Below, in pieces: positions 14,159-21,589 of a stretch of DNA of 37,761 bases. The DNA lies in assembly GCA_964446775.1 (NCBI GenBank), contig CAYURA010000005.1, positions 1 to 37,761 on the forward strand, given 5' to 3'. The notes under the pieces are model-generated. The model had not been told where the DNA came from and made no database searches. It saw nothing but the letters and a program-made list of their open reading frames with translations. Position 1 is the first letter of the stretch, and every line of letters starts with the position of its first letter. Position numbers and translations under genes: made by a program. Origin of the DNA: GCA-002841655 sp964446775. Its GTDB lineage: Bacteria > Patescibacteriota > Patescibacteriia > Patescibacteriales > UBA12465.

Positions 14159-14169
14159 GTTTTAATAAT

Positions 14170-15007
14170 ATGAAATTCATCTTAGGAAAAAAAATGCCCA
14201 TGACCCAGATTTGGGACAATGACCGAGTAATTGCCGTTACTCCAATTTCAGCTGGGCCTTGTACCATTACTCAAGTGAAAACTGTAAAGAAGGACTCTTA
14301 TTCTGCTATTCAATTGGCTTTTGGTAATCGTAAAGCTAAGAATTTAAATAAGGCTCAAAGAGTTAAGTATGCTAAAGCAGGTATTTCACCCATGTTCGTT
14401 AAAGAAATTAAACTAAAAAATGATCTAGAAGTAAATATTGGTGATCAAATTCAGGTAGATTCATTTTCACAGGGCGATATAATTCAGGTAACTGGTATTT
14501 CGAAAGGGAAGGGGTTCCAAGGTGTAGTTAAAAGACACGGTTTTAAGGGTGGACGTAAAAGTCATGGTAATAAAGATCAGTTACGTATGCCAGGATCAGT
14601 TGGGTCAAAAGGTCCAGCCCATATTTTTAAAGGAGTGCGTATGGCTGGTAGGATGGGCAACGAGAGGGTGACAGTCAGTAATTTAAAAGTGGCTTTAATT
14701 GATGTAGAAAAAAATATTATATATGTTCAAGGCGCAGTGCCAGGTGCGATTAATTCTTTAATTCAGATTAAAGCTTCTGGTGAAATGAAAATAAAACCAG
14801 CTAAAGAAATTAATAACGATGAAGTTAAAGAAGAAGTTAAAGAAGAAGTTANNNNNNNNNNNNNNNNNNNNNNNNNNNNNNNNNNNNNNNNNNNNNNNNN
14901 NNNNNNNNNNNNNNNNNNNNNNNNNNNNNNNNNNNNNNNNNNNNNNNNNNNAAGAAGAAGTTAAAGAAGAAGTTAAAGAAGAAGTTAAAGAAGAAGTTAA
15001 AGCCTAG
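14170..15007 (+). CDS. rplC: 50S ribosomal protein L3 (uL3) with a C-terminal EVKE repeat, interrupted by an assembly gap
   Basis: The core of about 212 residues begins MKFILGKKMPMTQIWDNDRV and holds the L3 signature region (GFKGGRKSHGNKDQLRMPGS, VGSKGPAHIFKGVRMAGRMG) that reaches the peptidyl transferase centre; E. coli L3 has 209 residues. A tandem E-V-K-E repeat follows the core. A run of exactly 100 N (14852-14951) splits it. Read literally, the frame shifts across the Ns and ends in RRS at 14964. If the true gap is a whole number of 12-nt units (including zero), GTT-A joins AA-GAA seamlessly and the gene ends at TAG 15005-15007. That gives 245 residues plus four per missing unit. It is the first gene of the S10/spc unit. 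Confidence 0.93.
14821..15004 (+). repeat. 12-bp tandem repeat encoding E-V-K-E at the L3 C-terminus
   Basis: Unit GAAGTTAAAGAA. Two full copies (14821-14844) and one cut copy precede the N run; after the Ns come the end of a cut copy and four copies (14957-15004), the last ending GCC. At least seven units are visible with almost no divergence, so the number may vary between strains. The true number is unknown. Confidence 0.9.
14852..14951. other. assembly gap (100 N)
   Basis: A block of exactly 100 N, the usual placeholder for a scaffold gap of unknown length. Identical repeats on both sides suggest that assembly failed because of the repeat. Confidence 0.97.
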
Positions 15008-15028
15008 ATCTATCAATGATTAAATTAT

Positions 15029-15682
15029 ATGTCTATTAAAGTTAAAGTTTACAATCAAGAAGCAACTTTTGTTAAAGATTTAGAGTTAGCAACTAATGTT
15101 TTTGGGCTTAAAGCTAATGTTGATCTTTTGCATCAAGCAATTGTGGCGCAAGAAGCTAATGAGCGTCAAGTTTTAGCTCATACCAAGGATCGTAGTGAAG
15201 TTAGAGGTGGTGGTAAGAAGCCATGGAAACAGAAAGGGACTGGTAGAGCCCGAGCTGGTTCAAGCCGCTCTCCAATTTGGATTGGTGGTGGCGTAACTTT
15301 TGGTCCAAGAAAAGATCGTAATTTTTCTAAAAAGTTGAATAGGAAAATGAAACAGAAAGCAGTGATGATGGCTTTATCAGATAAAATTCAACAAGATAGT
15401 TTGGTGGTTATAGATAACTTAGAAATGAAAACATTTAAGACTAAAGATTTTCTAGCTGTGTTAAATGCCTTTGAGAAAGAGATACTACCAAGTCGTCGTA
15501 AACTATTACTCATCAACAGTTTAAAAGATAAGCATGTTTTCTATTCAGGTAGAAACATAAAAGGCGTTACCATCATTAATCCAGAAAATATTAATATTGT
15601 TGATCTCTTGTCTTGTCGTCAAGTATTAATTAGTGAAGATGGCATTAAAGAATTAGAAAATAAATACGGAAAGAATAAGTAG
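15029..15682 (+). CDS. rplD: 50S ribosomal protein L4 (uL4)
   Basis: 217 residues; E. coli L4 has 201. Recognised from HTKDRSEVRGGGKKPWKQKG, TGRARAGSSRSPIWIGGGVT and FGPRKDRNFSKKLNRKMKQK, the long loop that lines the exit tunnel, and from the C-terminal ENINIVDLLSCRQVLISEDG. L4 is an early 23S binder and in E. coli represses the S10 operon through its leader. It lies between rplC and rplW. Confidence 0.97.
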   Translation: MSIKVKVYNQEATFVKDLELATNVFGLKANVDLLHQAIVAQEANERQVLAHTKDRSEVRGGGKKPWKQKGTGRARAGSSRSPIWIGGGVTFGPRKDRNFSKKLNRKMKQKAVMMALSDKIQQDSLVVIDNLEMKTFKTKDFLAVLNAFEKEILPSRRKLLLINSLKDKHVFYSGRNIKGVTIINPENINIVDLLSCRQVLISEDGIKELENKYGKNK

Positions 15683-15716
15683 TGTGAGGTTCATTGCCTC
15701 GCTCGATATCAATTAT

Positions 15717-16208
15717 ATGGCTCTATTTGGGACAAAAAAAACTAAAGATGATAAAGAAATAGAAGATACTAAGGATCTTAAACTTGTTGAAAAAAAAGAA
15801 ACAAGAGATGAGGTTAAGCAAGATAAAAAGACTGTTTCTGAAACTAGCATGAAAGATCTATATCGTGATGATATTACTAAAAAGACTGCTAAATCAAAAG
15901 CTTCTAAATCTGGTTCTCGTTATGATGGCGCATTTAGAGTTTTAATCAAACCTTTGGTGACAGAAAAAGCGACTGATTTAACAGCTAAGAATAAGTATGT
16001 TTTTACGGTTGCAAATTCAGCTAATAAAATAGAGGTAGCTAAAGCAATCAATGAAGTCTATGGTGTAAAGGCAGTTTCGGTTAATATTATTTCTATGAAA
16101 GGAAAGGCAGTTAGTCGCGGAAAAGTTACAGGTCAACGAAAGGATTGGAAAAAAGCAATTGTTAGTTTAAAGAAGGGTGACAGCATTAAGATTTACGAGG
16201 GCGTCTAA
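15717..16208 (+). CDS. rplW: 50S ribosomal protein L23 (uL23) with charged N-terminal extension
   Basis: 163 residues from ATG 15717; E. coli L23 has 100. The core of about 95 residues starts near residue 69 with RYDGAFRVLIKPLVTEKATD, and includes KYVFTVANSANKIEVAKAIN and RGKVTGQRKDWKKAIV. The first roughly 67 residues are a K, D and E rich tail. A GTG at 15684 in the same frame would add 11 unrelated residues directly after the rplD stop; ATG 15717 has the usual AT-rich start context. L23 sits at the tunnel exit and docks trigger factor and SRP. Confidence 0.93.
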   Translation: MALFGTKKTKDDKEIEDTKDLKLVEKKETRDEVKQDKKTVSETSMKDLYRDDITKKTAKSKASKSGSRYDGAFRVLIKPLVTEKATDLTAKNKYVFTVANSANKIEVAKAINEVYGVKAVSVNIISMKGKAVSRGKVTGQRKDWKKAIVSLKKGDSIKIYEGV

Positions 16209-16240
16209 AAAAATTTTTATATAAAGAATTAAGTACTAAT

Positions 16241-17077
16241 ATGGGAATTAAAAAAGTACAAGCAAATACCCCAGGAAGACGTCATGCTACTTTTGACGAT
16301 TTTAAAGACATCACTAAAACTATTCCAGAGAAAAAATTGATTGTGATTAAGAAAAAAAATAGTGGCAGAAATAGTCAGGGTAAAATTACAATTCGTCATC
16401 GAGGAGGAGGCTCTAAGCGATTTATTAGAATAATAGATTTTAAAAGAAATAAATTTGATATACCAGCAACTGTTACTGCTATTGAGTATGATCCTAATCG
16501 GGGCGCTCGTTTAGCCTTGTTAACCTATGCTGATGGTGAAAAGAGATATATTACTGCTCCTTTAGATTTAAAAGTTGGTGATAGCGTGCTTAGTTCAAAA
16601 AGTTTAATTGATATTAAAGTTGGAAATGCGATGCCCTTAGCCTATATCCCTGCCGGCGTAGCTATTAACAGTGTTGAGTTAGAGCCTGGTCAAGGTGCTA
16701 AGATAGCACGTGGTGCTGGTAATGCAGTTTTTGTCATGGGTATTGAAGGTAGGTTTGCTCAGTTAAAGATGCCTAGTGGCGAGATTAGATTAATTAAAAA
16801 AGATTCTTTATGTACTGTTGGTCAAGTTAGCAACCCGGATAAGCGTCACATCAGTTTAGGTAAAGCAGGTCGTAGCCGACATTTAGGGATCAGGCCAACT
16901 GTTCGTGGTTCAGCTATGAACCCAGTTGATCATCCTCATGGCGGTGGTGAAGGCAACCAACCAATTGGTTTGAAACACCCTAAAACACCGTGGGGTAAGC
17001 CAGCCTTAGGAGTCAAAACTAGACGCAAGCATTCATCTAGTAAATTAATTATCAAGCGTCGTGGGAAGAAGAAATAA
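16241..17077 (+). CDS. rplB: 50S ribosomal protein L2 (uL2)
   Basis: 278 residues, matching the family (E. coli 273). Motifs: KKNSGRNSQGKITIRHRGGG, SKRFIRIIDFKRNKFD, ALLTYADGEKRYITAPL and the near-catalytic loop AMNPVDHPHGGGEGNQ, whose His lies close to the peptidyl transferase centre. It ends in a basic tail (SSSKLIIKRRGKKK). L2 is needed for subunit joining and peptidyl transfer. It is 32 nt after rplW and 13 nt before rpsS. Confidence 0.98.
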   Translation: MGIKKVQANTPGRRHATFDDFKDITKTIPEKKLIVIKKKNSGRNSQGKITIRHRGGGSKRFIRIIDFKRNKFDIPATVTAIEYDPNRGARLALLTYADGEKRYITAPLDLKVGDSVLSSKSLIDIKVGNAMPLAYIPAGVAINSVELEPGQGAKIARGAGNAVFVMGIEGRFAQLKMPSGEIRLIKKDSLCTVGQVSNPDKRHISLGKAGRSRHLGIRPTVRGSAMNPVDHPHGGGEGNQPIGLKHPKTPWGKPALGVKTRRKHSSSKLIIKRRGKKK

Positions 17078-17090
17078 TTTTTAAAAGCAT

Positions 17091-17378
17091 ATGTCAAGAA
17101 GTTTAAAAAAAGGACCATATATCAATCAACGTATTCTTAAGAAAGTGCTTGATTTGAAACCTGGTGATAAGACAGTTATTAAAGTTTGGGATCGTGCCTG
17201 TACGATTGTTCCTGAAATGGTTGGTCATACGATAGGTGTTCATAATGGTAAACAACATTTACCGGTTTATATTGTTGAAAATATGGTAGGGCACCGTTTA
17301 GGTGAATTTGCGATGACTAAGAAATTTGTTTCTCATGGTGGTAAGATAGCTAAAGCTCAAGCTAAAGGTGGTAAATAA
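17091..17378 (+). CDS. rpsS: 30S ribosomal protein S19 (uS19)
   Basis: 95 residues; E. coli S19 has 92. Diagnostic start MSRSLKKGPYINQRILKKVL, then TIVPEMVGHTIGVHNGKQHL and the C-terminal VGHRLGEFAMTKKFVSHGGK. S19 forms a complex with S13 in the 30S head. It lies between rplB and rplV in the conserved S10 order. Confidence 0.98.
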   Translation: MSRSLKKGPYINQRILKKVLDLKPGDKTVIKVWDRACTIVPEMVGHTIGVHNGKQHLPVYIVENMVGHRLGEFAMTKKFVSHGGKIAKAQAKGGK

Positions 17379-17388
17379 TCATAAAGTA

Positions 17389-17416
17389 AAGCTAAGGATT
17401 AGGTAATACTTAGCTT
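17389..17416 (+). promoter_or_regulatory. hairpin before rplV
   Basis: AAGCTAAG (17389-17396) pairs perfectly with CTTAGCTT (17409-17416) around a 12-nt loop. The stem ends 11 nt before the rplV ATG, in the 49-nt rpsS-rplV gap. No T run follows, so it is not a terminator. Confidence 0.45.
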
Positions 17417-17427
17417 CTGTAAAGAAT

Positions 17428-17967
17428 ATGGAAATTAAAGCAAGTTTAAATAATTTAAGAATGTCTCCTCGTAAAGCCAGATTGGTTTTAGATATTGTTC
17501 GAGGCTTGCCAGTTGAAAAGGCTTTAGAACAGCTACAATTTATTAATAAATTAGCCGCTGAACCGATTCTAAAATTAATTAAGTCAGCGATTGCGAATGC
17601 TGAACATAATTTTAATTTAGTTAAAGATAATTTATATATTAAAGAGATTAAAGCGGATGGAGGGATGACTATTAAACGATGGATGCCACGGGCTCATGGT
17701 CGAGCGACGACTATTCGCAAACGATCATGTCATATTACTTTAGTTTTGGGAGAAATAGTTGCTAGTGAAAAAAAAGAAGCTCGTAAAGTAAAGGTAGAGG
17801 CACCAGTTAAGTTAGAACAAATAGTGGCTGAGGCAGAAAAGGGAGCCAAGCAGAAAAAAGCTATCACTAAAAAGACAAAGTCAGTTGATGATAAATTAAA
17901 GATTGAAACAAAGACCGGCAAAGGCTTTACCAATAAAACGTTTAATCGTAAGGCTGGCAGTAAATAA
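17428..17967 (+). CDS. rplV: 50S ribosomal protein L22 (uL22) with charged C-terminal extension
   Basis: 179 residues; E. coli L22 has 110. The core (1 to about 115) contains LNNLRMSPRKARLVLDIVRG, AEHNFNLVKDNLYIKEI and the tunnel-loop region WMPRAHGRATTIRKRSCHIT. From about residue 116 a 64-residue tail of K, E, A and T follows (SEKKEARKVKVEAPVKLEQI) and ends in a basic stretch. The L22 C-terminus lies near the outer surface by the exit tunnel, so the tail may reach the solvent side. It is 36 nt before rpsC. Confidence 0.95.
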   Translation: MEIKASLNNLRMSPRKARLVLDIVRGLPVEKALEQLQFINKLAAEPILKLIKSAIANAEHNFNLVKDNLYIKEIKADGGMTIKRWMPRAHGRATTIRKRSCHITLVLGEIVASEKKEARKVKVEAPVKLEQIVAEAEKGAKQKKAITKKTKSVDDKLKIETKTGKGFTNKTFNRKAGSK

Positions 17968-17977
17968 ATTAAGCAAT

Positions 17978-17996
17978 TAATTAGTTCTCCTAATTA
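17978..17996 (+). promoter_or_regulatory. short hairpin before rpsC
   Basis: TAATTAG (17978-17984), loop TTCTC, CTAATTA (17990-17996): a perfect 7-bp AT-rich stem ending 7 nt before the rpsC ATG. In AT-rich DNA this could be chance. Confidence 0.25.
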
Positions 17997-18003
17997 TAAT
18001 CCT

Positions 18004-18690
18004 ATGGGAAAAAAAGTAAATCCAAAAGTAATGCGCCTTGGCGTAATTAAAACTTGGCCATCTATCTGGTTTGAAAGTGGGCAAAATTATATTAAAAATG
18101 TCCAACAAGATGTTTTGATTAGAAAATATTTAATTAAAACCATGCGTGAAGCTGGGATTGATAAGGTAGAAATTATTCGTAGTTTAAGTAAGATAACGAT
18201 TGACATTTGGACTGCAAAACCAGGCATTATTATTGGTCGTGGAGGAACAGGGGTTGATGATTTAAAAAAAACAATACATGATAAATTTTTACGTAATTTT
18301 AGGATGGGTGAAATAAACTTAAATATTAAAGAGATTTCAAGACCACAATTAAGCGCTCAGATTGCCGTACAAACAACTATTATGGAAATTGAGAAGAGAG
18401 TGCCTTTCCGTAAAGTTATGAAGCAGTTAATTGGTCGGGTTGAAAGAGGTGGAGCTTTAGGGGTAAAAATTTCAATTAGTGGACGTTTAAATGGCTCAGA
18501 AATTGCCCGGACTGAAAAATTAGTTTCAGGAAAGGTCCCTTTACAGACTTTAAGAGCCGATATAGATTATGCTCGAGGAGTGGCTCATACCACTTATGGT
18601 GCAATTGGTATCAAGGTTTGGATTTATAAAGGTGAAATTTTTGAGAAAGATAATAGTCAAGATGAGCTTGGTGAGTTAATTACCGCTTAA
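18004..18690 (+). CDS. rpsC: 30S ribosomal protein S3 (uS3)
   Basis: 228 residues; E. coli S3 has 233. It starts MGKKVNPKVMRLGVIKTWPS. The KH domain has the GxxG loop in PGIIIGRGGTGVDDLKKTIH, and the C-terminal domain includes GVKISISGRLNGSEIARTEK and DYARGVAHTTYGAIGIKVWI. S3 lies at the mRNA entry channel and has helicase-like activity together with S4 and S5. Its place between rplV and rplP is conserved. Confidence 0.97.
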   Translation: MGKKVNPKVMRLGVIKTWPSIWFESGQNYIKNVQQDVLIRKYLIKTMREAGIDKVEIIRSLSKITIDIWTAKPGIIIGRGGTGVDDLKKTIHDKFLRNFRMGEINLNIKEISRPQLSAQIAVQTTIMEIEKRVPFRKVMKQLIGRVERGGALGVKISISGRLNGSEIARTEKLVSGKVPLQTLRADIDYARGVAHTTYGAIGIKVWIYKGEIFEKDNSQDELGELITA

Positions 18691-18713
18691 ATTAAAATAA
18701 GCTATATACTGAT

Positions 18714-19118
18714 ATGTTAATGCCTAAAAAAACAAAATATCGTAAAGATCATAAGCGCCGTCGTGGTGGAGTAGCTTCAAGAATGACTGATGTTAGTTTT
18801 GGTAGTTTTGGACTTAAAGCAACGACTGAGCATTGGATTAGCTCTAGACAGATTGAAGCTGCACGCCGAGTTTTAACTCGTTATACTAAAAAGAATGGAA
18901 AGTTATGGATCAGAATTTTTCCTGATAAACCAGTGACTAATCACGGTGGTGAAATGACTATGGGTGGTGGTAAAGGAGCCGTAGACTATTATGTAGCGAT
19001 TGTTAAGCCAGGCACAGTAATGTTTGAGATGGAGGGGATCGATGAATCCGTTGCTCAAGAAGCTTTAATCTCGGCAGCTCATAAATTACCCGTTAAATGT
19101 AAAGTAGTTAGCAGATAA
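18714..19118 (+). CDS. rplP: 50S ribosomal protein L16 (uL16)
   Basis: 134 residues, normal (E. coli 136). It starts MLMPKKTKYRKDHKRRRGG, then DVSFGSFGLKATTEHWISSR, QIEAARRVLTRYTKKNGKLW and IRIFPDKPVTNHGGEMTMGG. Aligned with E. coli (PLAVRMGKGKG), the Arg81 position, whose side chain is hydroxylated in E. coli, is Thr here (GEMTMGGGKG). L16 organises the A-site tRNA elbow and the central protuberance. It is 23 nt after rpsC. Confidence 0.96.
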   Translation: MLMPKKTKYRKDHKRRRGGVASRMTDVSFGSFGLKATTEHWISSRQIEAARRVLTRYTKKNGKLWIRIFPDKPVTNHGGEMTMGGGKGAVDYYVAIVKPGTVMFEMEGIDESVAQEALISAAHKLPVKCKVVSR

Positions 19119-19152
19119 TTATATTATTTGTAAACTATTTTAAACTAAAAAT

Positions 19153-19338
19153 ATGACTATGAAAGAACTAAAGAGTAAAAGTCCAGCTGATTTACATACA
19201 CTATTGGCTAAAAATCGTGAAGAGATAAGAGAAATGCGTTTTAAAGATTCTAATCGCCAATTGAAAAATGTGCGTGGAATTAGAAAATCAAAAACAGTGA
19301 TTGCTCGTATTCTAACTATTTTAAATAGTCAAGTTTAA
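19153..19338 (+). CDS. rpmC: 50S ribosomal protein L29 (uL29)
   Basis: 61 residues, the family length. A two-helix protein: MKELKSKSPADLHTLLAKNR, EEIREMRFKDSNRQLKNVRG, then IRKSKTVIARILTIL. The start may be ATG 19153 or the ATG two codons later. L29 sits beside L23 at the tunnel exit. Its place between rplP and rpsQ (10 nt) is canonical. Confidence 0.95.
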   Translation: MTMKELKSKSPADLHTLLAKNREEIREMRFKDSNRQLKNVRGIRKSKTVIARILTILNSQV

Positions 19339-19348
19339 TTTTAAAAAT

Positions 19349-19624
19349 ATGCTTGAGAAGAAAGAACTTGAGGCCCAGAAGCCTCAGAAAGAAAAAATAA
19401 GAAAAAGTTTTCAGGGTTTTGTGATTGGTATTAAGAATGATAAAACGATTTTAGTAAGAGTTGAATCAGTGCGTTTAAATAGGAAATATAAGAAACGCTA
19501 TACGGTTAATCGTAATTATCAGGTTCATGATGAAAAGAATTCGGCCGTTTTAGGACAAAAAATTTCTTTTGTTGAATGTCGCCCATATAGCAAGACTAAG
19601 CGTTGGCGACTAATTGAGAGTTAA
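19349..19624 (+). CDS. rpsQ: 30S ribosomal protein S17 (uS17)
   Basis: 91 residues; E. coli S17 has 84. The OB fold begins KIRKSFQGFVIGIKNDKTIL, then RLNRKYKKRYTVNRNYQVHD and ISFVECRPYSKTKRWRLIES. It is a primary 16S-binding protein of the 30S body. The first roughly 15 residues are a short charged tail. It lies between rpmC and rplN. Confidence 0.96.
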   Translation: MLEKKELEAQKPQKEKIRKSFQGFVIGIKNDKTILVRVESVRLNRKYKKRYTVNRNYQVHDEKNSAVLGQKISFVECRPYSKTKRWRLIES

Positions 19625-19669
19625 AAAGAATTTTTCAGACTTTAATAAAGTTTTGATTCAATAAATTAT

Positions 19670-20044
19670 ATGATTCAAGTGGAAACAAGATTAAAATGTG
19701 CAGATAATTCAGGCGCTAAAGAAATTCAATGTATTAGGGTGCTAGGTGGTTATCGTAAACGCTATGCTAGGGTTGGTGATATTATTGTTGGTACTGTTAA
19801 AAGTGCCTCACCTCATGCTATGGTCAAAAAGAGTGACGTAGTAAGAGCAGTCATTGTTCGCACTAGTAAAGAAATACGTCGCACAGATGGTAGTTATTTA
19901 CGTTTTTCTGATAATGCTTGTGTAGTTTTAGTTGATAAAGATAAAAAAGATCCTAAAGGTAGCCGTATTTTTGGTCCGATTGCTAGAGAAGTACGCCGGG
20001 CTGGATTTCAAAAGATTGCTTCTTTAGCTCCTGAAGTTTTATAA
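19670..20044 (+). CDS. rplN: 50S ribosomal protein L14 (uL14)
   Basis: 124 residues, the family length. It starts MIQVETRLKCADNSGAKEIQ, then CIRVLGGYRKRYARVGDIIV, and ends IFGPIAREVRRAGFQKIASL. L14 lies at the subunit interface, contributes to bridges B5 and B8 and binds the silencing factor RsfS. It is the first gene of the spc-type order rplN-rplX-rplE. Confidence 0.98.
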   Translation: MIQVETRLKCADNSGAKEIQCIRVLGGYRKRYARVGDIIVGTVKSASPHAMVKKSDVVRAVIVRTSKEIRRTDGSYLRFSDNACVVLVDKDKKDPKGSRIFGPIAREVRRAGFQKIASLAPEVL

Positions 20045-20055
20045 CCATTTTTTAT

Positions 20056-20376
20056 ATGAATATTAAGAAAAATGATACAATAAAAATGCTGAGTGGAAAA
20101 GACAAAGGCAAGACTGCCAAAGTTTTGCAAGTTTTACCTAAAGAAAGAAAAGTCAGTATTGAAGGTCTAAATCTTTTGGTTAAACATATGAGACCTAACC
20201 GTGAAGGTGAAAAAGGGCAGAGAATCGAGTTTCCTTCTTTTGTTAAAGTTGATAAGGTGGCTCTAATTTGTCCTGCTTGTAATCGGCAAACCAGGGTAGC
20301 TAAAAAGATAGTTGACAATGAAAAAGGTAGTAAAAAATATCGTGTCTGCAAAAAATGTCAGGCAGTGATTGAATAA
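20056..20376 (+). CDS. rplX: 50S ribosomal protein L24 (uL24), zinc-knuckle form
   Basis: 106 residues, normal. The KOW motif is in MNIKKNDTIKMLSGKDKGKT. Cys72, Cys75, Cys98 and Cys101 (ICPACNRQT and YRVCKKCQ) form a C-terminal zinc knuckle found in many non-proteobacterial L24 proteins. L24 initiates 50S assembly and lies near the exit tunnel. It is 11 nt after rplN. Confidence 0.96.
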   Translation: MNIKKNDTIKMLSGKDKGKTAKVLQVLPKERKVSIEGLNLLVKHMRPNREGEKGQRIEFPSFVKVDKVALICPACNRQTRVAKKIVDNEKGSKKYRVCKKCQAVIE

Positions 20377-20386
20377 TCTTAATTTT

Positions 20387-20932
20387 ATGCGTTTAAAAGA
20401 AAAGTATCAAAAAGAAATAGTCCCAGAATTAAAAGAGAAGTTTTCCTATAAGAATATTGCTCTAGTGCCTAAGCTTAATAAAGTAGTGATTAATATTGGT
20501 TTTGGTAAATTAGCTAAAGAAAAAGAAAAGATTACCGGAATTGAAACAGTTTTAACCAAGATAAGCGGTCAAAAACCAATTATGACCAAAGCAAAAAAAT
20601 CTATCTCAGCTTTTAAAGTTAGAGAAGGGATGATAATTGGCGCAGTAACTACTTTACGAGGTGCAAGAATGTATGACTTTGTTGAAAAATTGGTTAATAT
20701 CACTTTTCCTAGAGTGAGAGATTTTAGAGGGATTAGTTTTAAAGGAATTGATCGTAGTGGGAACATGACGCTTGGATTTAAAGACTATTCTGCCTTTGCT
20801 GAATTATCAGCTTCAGATTTAGATACTTTGCATGGTCTAGAAATATCTTTAAGTACTACAGCTCGTAAGCGCGAGGAAGGAATAGCTCTTTTTACCGCTC
20901 TAGGCTTTCCGTTTAATAAGAATGAAAAATAA
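20387..20932 (+). CDS. rplE: 50S ribosomal protein L5 (uL5)
   Basis: 181 residues from ATG 20387; E. coli L5 has 179. A TTG at 20369 in the same frame would overlap rplX by eight bases and add six residues; the ATG is preferred because L5 proteins start close to the LKEKYQKEIVPELKEKF helix. Other motifs: ITGQKP-like KISGQKPIMTKAKKSIS, RGARMYDFVEKLVN and DFRGISFKGIDRSGNMTLGF. L5 binds 5S rRNA in the central protuberance and touches the P-site tRNA. Confidence 0.94.
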   Translation: MRLKEKYQKEIVPELKEKFSYKNIALVPKLNKVVINIGFGKLAKEKEKITGIETVLTKISGQKPIMTKAKKSISAFKVREGMIIGAVTTLRGARMYDFVEKLVNITFPRVRDFRGISFKGIDRSGNMTLGFKDYSAFAELSASDLDTLHGLEISLSTTARKREEGIALFTALGFPFNKNEK

Positions 20933-20947
20933 TTTTAATATCAACAT

Positions 20948-21133
20948 ATGGCTCGAACAGCTTTAATTGTAAAATCAAAACGTAAACCAAAATTTTCGAC
21001 ACGAAAAATTAATCGTTGTTGGCGCTGTGGGCGTAATCATGGTTACATGCGTGATTTCGCACTTTGCCGTATCTGTTTTAGGGAGTTAGCTGATAACGGT
21101 GATTTACCTGGGATTAGAAAATCAAGTTGGTAA
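20948..21133 (+). CDS. rpsN: 30S ribosomal protein S14 type Z (uS14)
   Basis: 61 residues, the length of the short zinc form (E. coli non-zinc S14 has 101). Cys24, Cys27, Cys40 and Cys43 (CWRCGRNHGYMRDFALCRIC) form the zinc ribbon, and the end GDLPGIRKSSW is canonical. S14 is a late 30S head protein. It lies between rplE and rpsH as in most Gram-positive-like spc operons. Confidence 0.98.
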   Translation: MARTALIVKSKRKPKFSTRKINRCWRCGRNHGYMRDFALCRICFRELADNGDLPGIRKSSW

Positions 21134-21169
21134 ATTGCTATATTTCATTATCTAAATTAGTTAAATAAT

Positions 21170-21580
21170 ATGACAGATCCAATTGCAGACATGTTTACAA
21201 GAATTCGCAACGCTTCCTTGGTCCATAAACAAGAGCTTGTGATGCCAATGAGTAAAATAAAACATGAAATAGCCAAAATTTTAGAAAAAGAAGGCTTGAT
21301 TAAAGGTGTAGAAATTGTCAGTGGTGGCTTAAGTACTCGCCGTTCTCAATTTGACCAGCTTAAATTGGTCTTAAAGTATCAAAAAAATGGCAAACCTCAT
21401 ATTCGAGCTATTAACCGTATTAGTAAGTGTGGGGCTCGTGTTTATGTTTCTAAAGATAAAATTCCAGTAGTAGTGAATAATCTTGGTATTGCTATTCTAT
21501 CAACCTCGGCTGGTTTAATGACGAATAAAGAGGCTCGGCGCCAAAATATAGGCGGCGAAGTTTTGGGAGAAGTGTATTAA
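21170..21580 (+). CDS. rpsH: 30S ribosomal protein S8 (uS8)
   Basis: 136 residues; E. coli S8 has 130. It starts MTDPIADMFTRIRNASLVHK, then MPMSKIKHEIAKILEKEGLI, and ends GIAILSTSAGLMTNKEARRQ. S8 is a primary 16S binder and the spc-operon repressor in E. coli, where it acts near rplE. No matching site was recognised here. It is 44 nt before rplF. Confidence 0.97.
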   Translation: MTDPIADMFTRIRNASLVHKQELVMPMSKIKHEIAKILEKEGLIKGVEIVSGGLSTRRSQFDQLKLVLKYQKNGKPHIRAINRISKCGARVYVSKDKIPVVVNNLGIAILSTSAGLMTNKEARRQNIGGEVLGEVY

Positions 21581-21589
21581 TAATTTGTG

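Noticed and set aside
14821..15004. CRISPR array or mobile element signal in the repeat
   Set aside because: The 12-bp units are contiguous, in frame and without spacers; they are a coding repeat of L3.
15684..15716. GTG start for rplW
   Set aside because: It begins one base after the rplD stop with residues not seen in L23; ATG 15717 has the common start context.
20369..20386. TTG start for rplE
   Set aside because: It overlaps rplX and adds residues not typical of L5.
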